Source of the DNA: Aurelia coerulea
Taxonomy: Eukaryota > Cnidaria > Scyphozoa > Semaeostomeae > Ulmaridae
Direction of reading: 5' to 3'
DNA: 64,000 nt
Assembly (NCBI GenBank): GCA_039566865.1
Contig: CM076962.1
Span: forward strand, 10,782,743-10,846,742
Below the pieces are notes generated by a model. That model had not been told where the DNA came from. It worked only from the letters and a program-made list of their open reading frames with translations, and searched no databases. Of the stretch, positions 40,101 through 52,100 are shown piece after piece (the first letter of the stretch is position 1; every line of letters starts with the position of its first letter). A program made the position numbers and the translations under genes.

Positions 40101-43100
40101 GTGAATTTGCCTTTGTCTATGTTCAGATACCAGTCATTCGTGCACTTTAGTAAGCAAGTTAAAACTGAGTGCAACCTTCTAAAGCCTGACTGCTTCGAGT
40201 AAAGAAGCTTGTTATTGTTAAGGAAAGAATACATCTGGTCAAATATAAGTTTTTCGAATAGACGAGAAACAACAGGTAAAACAGAGATGGGTCGATAATT
40301 TGACCGATCATCAGCTGGACCAGCTTTATAAATAGGGGCAACCCGTGCAATTTTCCAACTGTCAGGAAATAACCCCTGAGACATAGATAGATTGAACAAT
40401 TGGCTCAGAGGACTGGCAAGGATCGGCATCCCAATTTTGAGAAAATAGCTGGAAATGAGGTCCAGACCAAAACTTTTAGAGGTCTTAAACTTACTCATCT
40501 TCAACTATTGCGTTGTTTGACCTTTGAGATGTCATACACCTCAGGAGGGCCTCCGCTGAACGACCAGCTTTGAACTCGCGTTGTTGCAAGGCTTGATGTG
40601 GACTTCATCACGTCCTTCACCCCATGACATAAAGGATTTTGTAAACAGGAAAATGCCCACCACCCCTATGACTTCACTACCGTGCGTCAAAAACTGATTT
40701 AAAATGACAATGGAATCAAGAATGACTTTGATTGACAGTTTTTATAACACTAGAATTCCAAAAATACAATTGTTGACAATTTTCAATAAGAATAATCAAT
40801 ATTTATCATATATATAGCTTCAAATTTATTTATCGACTCCTTTTTGTTGAAAATATTAAGTTTTTAGGAGAAGAGCCAAACTCAGCAAATTTCCATTGCT
40901 TTTGCATTGCCTAACAACAAATCATCAGCCTAATTGGCATATGATGCTATTTTTAGAATCATAATTGCTTGGTAATCATGTGTCCCAAGCTGCGTTGCCA
41001 TAGGCATTACGGTTGCTTAGAAAGTCTGGGTGCCTTTTTTGGTCCCCCCCCCCAATTAGAAAGTGGTGCTTGATTTACCCATGTAGAATAGGGGTAATAT
41101 GGCTCTGGAAATCCAGTTCAGAAGGTGCTTATGCTCAGCTTTTTCCGTTACCATATAATTTCCTAACAGGTGAAGGTGAAGGTGAAGTTGCGTTTTTCAG
41201 CGCCAAGCGCTGGGATCGCAGAAATAGAGCAGACCTAATCGGGCCCGCGACCCCTTTTCATGACGCTCAAGTGGTGGAGTCCTACCGGGTGGGGTATCGA
41301 ACCCACTCCACCTGACTGTTCTGGCTGCAAAGTCAGTTGATTACACCACTGCGCCACAACACCTTCAAATAACTGTAGAGGACGATGGAAAGGTTTAATT
41401 CTTTTTGTGGAGAAGATGAGTTCAACAGTTTTTTCAGCATTAAAATGCATTTTCCATTGCCATGCCCACAGAGTAACCATCTCTAAATCACTGTTTGGCT
41501 CTTCGGCAGTTGTGGTTACATCATCCACAACAGAAAATAGAGATGTGTCATCAGCAAAGATCTTAACATCACTCTTTAAGTCATTAACAGATCATTTAGA
41601 TAGACAAGGAAAACAAGGGGCCTAGAACTGAGCCCTGTGGTACTCAAGTGGAATTTGTTGCCCATTTCCTTTTGCCCAGTTCTGATGAAAATCAACTAAT
41701 CAATTTTATATGGCCTAAGAACTTAATCAAGTATGTAGTGATGAGTTTCTAGGGGTTATCTTCGTGTTCATCACCTGCACTTATGAACATTTCGAAACAG
41801 AATTTTTTGAAGCCTTTCTAATGTTTAGACGTTACTCCAGTACTTTCCAATATGATACACGAAACAAGAGTTTCTTGTATGCATTTCTTTAAAAGATATG
41901 TGTACATACATTTAGTAGTCTTTGTCACATAATCTAATCTTGAGGCTGCATCATTTCATTTTCAGGTGCACGAGTTGTACTTTGGGATATTAATGAAGCC
42001 GAAAATGTGATGGTTGCAGAAGCCATAAAGGATGCAGGAGGAAAGGCCTTTGCTTACCAATGTGACCTTGCTAACAAAGATGACATAGAAAGAAAAGCAA
42101 CTCAAGTTGAGCAAGAAGTTGGTAAGCCGACAGTTGTCATCAACAATGCTGGAGTCATAGCTAGCAAACCATTTCTAGATTTGACAGAAAAGGAAGTGAG
42201 GAATGTTTTGGAAATCAACACTTTGTCACATTTTTGGGTGAGTTGGTTCTATTCTAAAATGCCAAAGTGTACCGTATTCGAAATGCTTTGTTGTCGAAAT
42301 TATAATACTTTCAGGACAATTGAAAAAAACAGAATTGACCACACTCTCATTTTTCAAAGAATTATGTACTGCTAGAAAGTTAGTAAAACAAACTGGCTTC
42401 TGTGAGGAAATTTGGAAATTTTTGTTCATTGAAAACAACCATGACGTTTTATGGATGACTTAAGGGGGAAATTCGGTCAAAATTCAAATTCTCTAATCAA
42501 AAGTAGTAGCCTAAAGATAGCACAACAGGGGAATCTTACCATTTATATCCACATCTTATCCTTTTCAGGATATTAACTTGCCTCCGACAAACAAGTTTCG
42601 TGTCCGTATCTCAATCTGCAACGAAGTTATTGAAATGACCCCGCCTCTTAACCCGATTACTACCGGGGGGGGGAGCACTTAGTGTCCACTGTAAATTATT
42701 TTCGATTGCAACGTCATCAGCATACAAGTCATATCTTTCAGTAGGGCAAAGGGAAACCCACAAACCTTCCCATTTCACGGCTATGAGCCAATGATATCGT
42801 CGTATTCTGATCACATGACTGAAAATAAGGTTTTTGAGACAACTTTTCAAGTACCTTCACGAAAATGAAAATGGATATTCGACCAATAAAGATACAGCTT
42901 GCTTTATCACGAATCGATTCTACAGGCCCCACCCCATATTTATTTTCCTGCATTTTGTTAAAATCTCATCAGGGATCGGCGTTTCATTCTTTCGAAAATT
43001 GGCCTAAGTGCGAGAATTTTTCATGAACGCTACAAATAAGATATGGCTTTTAACATTTCACATGGTACGTACATTATGTCCAGGAATAACATGAAATATT

Positions 43101-46100
43101 TGTTTGTCTGATTTTCTAAAATACTTTACGAATTAAAGCTATTTGCTAGCAAGAAAGCTAATGGGCTTACCTTCACCCGCAGCAAAATCCCAGTAATCGG
43201 CATTAAATCAGTTTCTCTCGTACCATTAACTAGCGGATACGTTTACCGATAATGTCATCATAACTCCTATTTCTTTCCACCATTTTATCATCGATAATTT
43301 CAGCAAAATGTGATAAGATTCCACAGCCTTTGCATCAAACCGTCAAACTGCCGCCGATTCAATGATTTCTCGTTGCAAACACCTTAGAAGACTTGCATCA
43401 GTAATTAAATTTAAATGAAACAATAACAAACTGGTGAAAAAAAATAATGAATAAGCGATATAAACAATGAGCTTAAGTAGATATCATATTACATTTATTA
43501 TATTCATATCCATATTTATCACATTTATATTCATCGATGCTTTGTGATACATTCTAGTGGCATTATGGAAGAAATATATTGCCAATATCAAGGCTATAAT
43601 CTGATTTTATAAATATTTGAGCACAGTAAATCCCCGCATATAAGAACCTACTGTTTAGAGAGCCAGGCGGAAGAAGATTCTTAGTTCAAAGGTGCTAAGA
43701 CTAATTTCAAGGTACAAAGGTTCTTATTCGAAGGGTGCCGTGTGTACACCTTTTCAGAGTCTTCACCAAAGATTTTTAACGCTGTTTATTTTCCAGGGGG
43801 GGGGGGGTACTCTGGTTTATTCAGGATAGGGATGCTCAGGTTACTTTTTTGGGTCTAAAATTTGGGCAACGATTATTTTTTGGGTCAACAATTTGTACAG
43901 TTATTTTTTTGGGTTCCTGAAATTCTGGCTCACTTTTTTGGGTCTCAAATATGAAAAAAAGGAAAAAGATTGGGAAAAAGATAGGAAAAATTATTTCTTT
44001 GGGTCTATTTTCACGGTAGAAATTATTTGTTTGGGTTGATGCATTGTACCTCAGCCTGAGCACCCCTATCCTAAATATAACTGAGTACCCCCTGGGGTTT
44101 ATTTGTTTTCGCAAAGTCATTTTGGACCTACTAACTAATTTTAACCTTACAAACAGCAGGGGAGGAGATTCAAACTTTAACAACAAGTTTCAGTTTCAGT
44201 TTCATTTCATTCAACAATCATCCTAAATACAATAACAAGTTAACAAATACAATACATAATTCTAAATACATGAAATCAACAATCTACATACCGGGCGTCC
44301 CAAAATTTTGTTACGGATTTGGTTTACTCCAGCGATGTGAATTTAGTTTCAATCATAATAATCTCCCTGGAATTATGGTCTATATCTCCCTGGTTTCAAT
44401 CAATGTCTAATCACTCTAAAAATGTTCCTCGACAGTTAACTTAGACATAGATACATCTTTTGTTGGTATTGGTGGTTTGAGAGCAGAATGTCTATCCTGA
44501 AAGCTCAAATTTGCCCCTTCCTGCAATCCAGAGCTTTAGCCTTTTGGCCTAAGCAAATTCTTAAAGCACATTGTATAATCAACGATAGCCTTGGTAAAAT
44601 GTTAACAATATTACATCTTGTGTTATTCTGTTTTCCAGAAGTCACTCGCAGTCATATACTCATTACATAAGTCTCAGCAAAATGTTGAACGAATACAAGG
44701 AATCACGTCGTAAGTCTATCGCAGTCACCCATTCACGCGACGCGAAAGCAAAATTTTGTGATAAATGGCGTCAGCAGGCGTCCCAAGTGTCCCAAAGCAA
44801 AATATCGAGATATAACGCAATAGCTGTATCTTCGCTCTTTCAAGTTCTTTGAACATTTTGGACTCAGAGCTTCTTGGTTTTTCATATTTTTCAAAGGCCG
44901 TGGACAACTCTGTTTACAAACTCGGGATTCAGCACAGCAGGTAAGCAGACTTTATCATAAATTTAACGTTTGTCCTTTGTTTCATGGAAATTTTGTAGAA
45001 AGTTTTGGATTCCTCGATGTCGTTTTGTCCTATTTTGCCACCTTTCGCCAATTGTTGACGAAATAAACTTGTCTTTTTCTCGTCTTGAACTTCGGCTTGC
45101 AGTTTCAAGAAAATGAACTTTTGTTGGCCTAAATTTAACCGAAATTTTTTCAAACTCCAATATTTTCTAAACTAAGAAAGGAATTCTCCTTTTGGAGATA
45201 TAACGCAATAGCTGTAAGCATCTAGTTTCTAGGAATATTGCCTGTTTTGCTGTAGCCTTTGCCGGTTTCCCACAATTTTCAAAGGCAATTTTTCCTCGAG
45301 AGCCATGACTATTTAATCTGCGTTAACTTTACGTGCTTCCTTTCACAAACTTGTCTGCTTTTTAGTCAGAAAACAAACGTTGACCTTGGTTGAATGTATC
45401 ACTTTCGAACTTAATCTGATGTTTTCAGAAATGAAAGTATTTTAGAGTACTTGCTACCTGTTTTGGCCACCAGGGCAATAAGAATAATAACAAAACTTTG
45501 ACTTCGCTCTCAGATAACTTTTCGTCGGGTTTGGCCTAAATGTAAAAAAACATAAAGTTGCATTGTTGCTTATTTTCTTCAAGACTAATGGGGAAGCTCT
45601 GACCTAGAAATAGGAGATTTGCTTACTAAAACAATGTTATCAAGGCTACCTTGTACAAAAAATTATCAGCTTTGATTATTTTGCCTATAAATACGATAGT
45701 TTACTGCAATTATTTGCCCTTAAATCTGTTTTCTTTTTCTTGAGCAGGGTATTGCTGCTCTGATTTAAGTTTGCAAAGACATCTCCTATTTTGGTTTGCT
45801 GCTCTTTTTTGTACATGCAATACTCTATGAGACAAAGTGAAATTTGCCATGCAGTAAACGTTTCTAGTAGGAGGAAATAATATTGTCTCTGTTTTATTTT
45901 AGGACCCAAACAGAACAGGATTATCCTTTACCAATCAAGCCCAACCTTGAAGCAGCATTTGACAACAACCACAAAAGACTGCAATTCTTGCTTTTCAATG
46001 CCTGAAGACTGATGCAAAACTGATGGAACATGACTGTTTCAAACAAAGCATTCAATGAAAAACAATATTATGATATATCAAAAAATTTGAGTAATCCAAT

Positions 46101-49100
46101 AATTGATACTCTGATGATTTTACTCTGATGATAGGAAGATGGTAAGATAATAGCAATTGAATCATCACAAAATTGAAATGTTAATGCTTCCAATTCTGAA
46201 ACAGTCTGAAACTTATTCTGAATTTGATCTGCAAAGACAATTGTTTGCAAAGACAAAGACAAAGCTCGCCCGTTTCACCCTGTAGCCCCTGCTGTCATGC
46301 TTATTCATGAGTTTCTGAAAATTACCAAAAAGCAGTTATTGCCGTTCCCGGGGGGGGACTCCCATTATGGCCTAACAGGGGGGTCCAGTCGGTTTGAGGG
46401 TCTTACGAAATGGCTACCAAATGGCCTTATTTGTCAACATATACTACCAGTTGGGGGCATTCCAAGATTCCTGGCCAGTTATAAGATTTCAACTCAGTAG
46501 GCTCCTCCGCACGGCGATATGGTCGTTGCAGCAATAATTATCAATGAATTTTGAAGCTTTCTTGCTTCGTTCAATCAGTTTTTACAATAGAAAATTTTGA
46601 AAAGCTGCAGAAAATTTTCACTGCTAGATGCTACCAGATGGCCCAATTTTAGGTCCACGAACTACCATTTGGGGGTTTCTGTAAAAAGATGCTACCATTT
46701 GAGGGTATTTTTCAAACTTTTTGCTTTGGCCCTCTTAAACCCTGACTGGACCCCCCTGTCAGGCCACAATTGGAGTACCCCCCTCTGGGTTGCCGTTGTC
46801 CATAGAAATAGTCATTGCAATTTCGATAGACAGCATCCTTCCCTATCTTCTTTGTTTGTGAGTTTTTAGAGCCAACAAGAGAAGATTTCCAGACTGCATT
46901 GAGTTGCTCCATCATTGAGAGGAACTTGCCTAGTACAAATAACATATTTTCTATAATTTGCTATCCATTTGTCCATCAAAGACATCTGCCATCATAAACA
47001 AAACGATTTTAGTTCTTGATCCATAAATATCCGAGTTCTTTCGTTGGAAGCTGCTTCTTCTTGTCTCATTCTTTCTTGCGGGTTGGAGACTTATTTGAAA
47101 ACATGAAAGCATCTCTTGTCCTTCACTGGCAGTAAAAGGATCGCTAGTGCTCTGCATATTGGTTTATTGCTTCGTTTCGTTCAGAATTAAAAAGTTTTCT
47201 TGAAAGCAAGCAGCAAGCAGGCCACGCCGCTTCAAAACAATTTCTACGATCTACGGCATTTTCTAAATGTCATGGCTTTCAAGGCGCTATTTACTTCACC
47301 AAAAACAATGAATTCGAAAAATTTGCCCAAATACGGATGAAAATCTCTTAAAATAAGACCATCACTCCTGTCAAATTGCGTGGAGTTTACCAGGAAGTTT
47401 AAATCAAAACGATTTTAGTTTTAAACATTTCTTAGATAAATTCACTACCTTTTAAGATTAAATTAACGCGGAAAAATCACACCGCATCACTGCAAGAAAC
47501 GTTCAAAGTCGACGAAAATATTCACTTCCGGTCATTTTCCTATACATTTGTATAGGGGCATCAAAGCGAGGCTGAACTCCTCGAGAAAGGTGTTGTCGGG
47601 CGTGCCATTGGGAAGTATTTTAATTTTTCATAAATTTCAGTTCTTAATTTCGATGTGCTTCAGGAATTTGCTTACGCCAAAAAGCCCAAGCTCTGGTTTG
47701 CAAGTGGACGCTAATTCGAGCTCACTTTCAAGATTGATATTTCTGCTCTCAAAGCACCAATACCAACAAATGAGGTATCTATGTTCAAGTTAACGATAAA
47801 TCATGAGCCTCCTCGATAACTATATAAAATTAATAAAGATTTCTCAAAAATATTTTCATTTCATTTTCATTCATTCATTTTATCTTTTTTACCCATGGTA
47901 GCCCCTCAATAATAATAATTGATTTACAGGGGGCCATGCTAAAAACTTACAAATAACTACTAATTTACAATAAAAACGAAATTTGCTATAAAACCTAAAC
48001 CTAAACCTAAACTAATTACAAATTGTCATAAATAAATAAAAGAAAACAGAAAAGAATTGGTGTGAAATTGATGGTTGCACCTTCTTTTTAAACGCTCTCA
48101 GGGTTGAAGTATTTCTGATCTCAGGGCCAAGACTGTTCCAAAGCTTGGCGCCTCGGTACGCGAAACATTTCTGCCCCCTGCCGATTTTAATAATGGCAAC
48201 CTGAGATTGACTTCAGCGTTTCTAAGAGAACGACTGGTAGAGTTGTTGACTCTCGTGAACATGTCTTTCATATAAGAAGGCACGTCCCCATTAAGGGATT
48301 TAAAGACCATTTTCTGAGCTTGAAAATCAATAAGCTCCCTGACAGTGGGCCATTTAAGCACCCGAATAACTGGTAAAGCAGTAGCATCAAATGGACTGTT
48401 GGTGACGAGTTTTGCAGCCCGATTTTGAAGTTTCTGCAATTTTTCAATGGCAGTCACCCCAGCATTTCCCCAGACAGGACAGCAATATCTAAAGTAAGGC
48501 TCCACTAAACTCTTATACATTGTCTTGACAGTTGAAATAGGAAGGTACTGCTTGGCATAACGAAGCACACCAATACCTCTAGAGATCTTACTAGTTGTTA
48601 GGGCCAATTGAGATGTCCATTTAAGTTGATGGTCAACCTGAAAACCAAGGTATTTGACCTCCTTTACCAACTTGATATCCTCAGAACCAATCTTAAGGTG
48701 TGGTTTGGTTGAATCAACAGAGTCAATTTTTCGCAGCTTACCATTACTCCCTATAATCATTGCTTCTGTCTTTGCAACGTTTAAAGACAACTTATTCCCT
48801 CAAAGCCATCCTTTCAAAGCTTCTAAGTCAGCATTAACTGCTTGATTAATCCCAAAACAGATTCAGCGGCATAGTAAATGCTTGTGTCATCTGCATACAT
48901 GGATACAAGGGAATTTTCCAAACAACAAGGAAGATCGTTAATATAGACCAGAAAGAGAAGTGGTCCAAGACATGAACCTTGTGCTACACCACAAGTTATA
49001 CTGTCTGTAGCGGAAATTCGCCCATTCACCTTACAGCATTGTCGTCTACTGGTGAGATATGAGCGAAACCAGCCAAGTTCTTTTCCTTTCAAGCCACAGA

Positions 49101-52100
49101 AGTTAAACTTCCTTAATAGAATATCGTGGTCAACTGTGTCAAAAGCTTTCTTGAGGTCTATGTAAACGACAGCTGTGTATTTACCTTTATCAGTGTTTAA
49201 GGTAACTCTGCTTTCCGCTCTAGTGCACAGCGAAATGCCGTCTCTCAAAACCACTCTCCTCAGAAAACAGTTAGTTTCTCCAATATTATTCGGCCTATCG
49301 AAAAGCGGTAAAAAGGATGTTGTTCTGTATAATCTGGGCAATCGAAAGATGTAAAAGTCGCAATGTTTCCGTCAACCCTGGTTTCGCAAATCCTATTTCA
49401 AATCTTTCTGCTAATTTCAGAAAAGTGAATTTATCTCCAAAACTACTCGAAATATTTTCGATTTTTTTTCGCTTCATCTTTAGCTAGGTTGTTGATCTAC
49501 AACTTTGCCAAGTCTGATTGAAAAAGCTAGGCTAGGTTTCCTGCAATCGAATTTCGTATTTCTGTTTACTTTTCGACAGCAAAATGGAGAAACCTTGGTC
49601 AACAGATTGCCATGCTATGAAGCACGCTTGCTAAAGCTCAGGCTTGAAATAACTTTCAGAAGGTTTTCCATCGGAAAACAAATGAACGTCATCTTTTGGG
49701 AATACCATATGCAGGTCTCAAAAGAAATCCTTAGTGCGCTTGTAAAAGTAACATTTGCATCTATTGATTAAAAATTACTGATTTTTACCAGCAACTTCAC
49801 GAAACCATGCTTTGGGTGTCTTTCGAGACTTTCGTAAGCATTCACAGATTATCAATTTTATCTTTAGAGTCCACAATGAGCGTAGATCTAGATCAAGAAC
49901 AAATTTTTTTGCAAAATCATTCTACGGGCTTTCAAATCGTTTTGCATGGGCTAAACTGTTGACCAACGCTTTTCCCCTTCGATGTCGAAAAGTAAACAGA
50001 AATGTAAAATTCGATTGCAGGAAATCTAGCCTAGCTTTTTCAATCAGACTTGGCAAAGTTGTAGATCAACTACTTAGCTAATGATGGAGCGAAAAAAAAT
50101 CGAAACTTTTTCGAGTAGTTTTGGAGGTAAATCCACTTTTCTGAAATCAGCAAAAAGATTTGAGCAAGGATTTGCGAAGCCAGAGTTGACGGAAACATTG
50201 CGATTTATACATCTTTCGATTGCCCAGATTATACAGAACAACATCCTTTTTACCGCTTTTCGATAGACCGAATAATATTGGAGAAATTAACTGTTTTCTG
50301 AGGAGAGTGGTTTTGCGAAACGGCATCTCGCTGTGCACTGGAGCGGAAAGCAGAGTTACCTTAAGTACCAGTCGTTCGTGCACTTTAACAGAGACGTGAG
50401 AACCGAATGAAGGACCCGAAAACCTGACTGATCAGAGAAAATCAGCTTGTTTTTGTCAAGGTAATCGTACAACTGGTTATAGACTATGGAGCGTGGTTTG
50501 CGTCTTTATTACAATACCACTTTTTGTATGGAGAATGATGAATTTATTTGACAGTTAAGCATTTTTATGATCTTTTTTTCACTTTCGGATGACATATGGT
50601 TTTTCTTATGCCTTTTACATTCTTGATGACATATGACATTTCGTGTGGTGTTTTTATTTCGTATGACAATTACGTGATGTATTTCTGCATGACATGATGC
50701 ATATCTGCATGACATGATGCATTTCTGCATGACATGATGCATTGCGCGTTGGCGGGAAAATCAAGGGATGTGGACCACGTGAGGTGACGGCCTACTCATA
50801 TTCACTATCTGTGCAAATCTGTTAATGATGCAGCCACATCAATGATGTCCAGTGAAGATGTGCGGCAAGCTGTCAGAATTAGCGACAGAGGCGACAGAAG
50901 GGCAGAGAATTTTGGCTTCCTTGGCTTGCACCCAGGACCGTCGAGAGGGGGGGTTGGAGGGGGTAAAAGGTCCGGGGCCCGGGCCTCGAAGGGGCCCGTA
51001 AAAATATCGTTCGACAAAAATTAGTTATTGCTGTAAAATCTCCTTACAGCAACTTTTATGTGGCTATGTTTAAAAGTTTTGTGTCCGTACCTTACCTGAT
51101 ACCCAGGGTTTACCAGGTGACTTTGGCAAAGTCACCTCGTAAGAGCGAATCTTTTCATTGTTTACCGTAAATACCGCTTCTTTGATAACTTTTTCATGGA
51201 ATATCTAAACAATTTTTCTTAAAGTAGATTTCTTAAAAAGGGCGTTTCCCTCATTCTCCGAGAGTCTGAAGGGCGTGGTCCCAGAACATTTTCTTGGTGG
51301 CTTAGGCCCCAAAGCCCCCCCCCCCCCTTGAGGCCCGATCCTAAGGATCGGTCCAGGGCCCGAGCTGGCTTTCGACGGCCCTGCTTGCACCGACGAACTC
51401 CTTGCTGCTTCTGACGCCTCGTCCTCTCAAAGCCCCCTGCATTCTCCTCTGCCCTATGTTAGGGTTTGAGGTCATGGTCTCTCGCATAAGTATCTGAAGC
51501 TCGTTTTCATCAATACCAGAGAAATTTTCTCTTTCAGCCAATCCTAGTTTGTTTCTCCTTCTTGTCAATGTGCTGCTTGAAACGCCCAGAATATTTTGGA
51601 TCTCCGGCCAAGTGAAGCCAGCATTTCTTAGAAATATCAGTTGATTTTCGCAAATTATAAGTTTAGGTCGTCCACGATGACCTGGGCTTTAATTCGCAAT
51701 TACCTTAGTATTTTCCAGCCATTGGATGACTCTGTCGATTATTGACCTCGTTTCCAAAATTAGTTCTATCATTCTTTGGGTTGCGTGATTGCGATTAGGC
51801 CTAAGGATCGCGAGGTTGTACTGATTATCTTCCAGGTGGCGAGCAACGTCATGGAGAAAATATGGGGCACCAGCCAAGTCATTGTTGTTCGTTACTTAGT
51901 GGAAAACTCCTCGAGCAGCATCAATATAGGCAGTGAATGCGCCATTGCGGTTTTTCCCATCTGCTGCAAGTCGTTGGCACAGTTGGCGCCCGGGGAGGGG
52001 GGGGGGGGGGTACTAATATATTTTTCTGTACGGGAATGTGCCGCTACACAGGGTATCATTTTCAGGATTCCTACTCCAGGACAGGGTATCACTTTTGCAT

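Larger units (their letters stand above)
34107..41965 (+). other. SDR intron 1, 7.9 kb, filled with mobile elements
   Basis: GTAGTATT donor and TTTCATTTTCAG acceptor. Most of the intron is annotated separately. The unassigned stretches are 34107-34459, 36179-36888, 37314-37877, 40511-41167 and 41900-41965, without genes that I can see. Confidence 0.85.

Noticed and set aside
41293..41363. Functional tRNA gene (reverse strand)
   Set aside because: A and B boxes are present, but the acceptor stem does not pair and the sequence continues into a SINE body with a CACCTT tail.
42611..42850. Reverse frame containing YADD as a reverse transcriptase fragment
   Set aside because: No other RT motif before or after in any frame; a four-residue match is likely chance.
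49505..50266. Reading frames of 60-89 codons in the TTAA element as a transposase
   Set aside because: They lie in or next to the two arms and mirror each other; no DDE-type motif.
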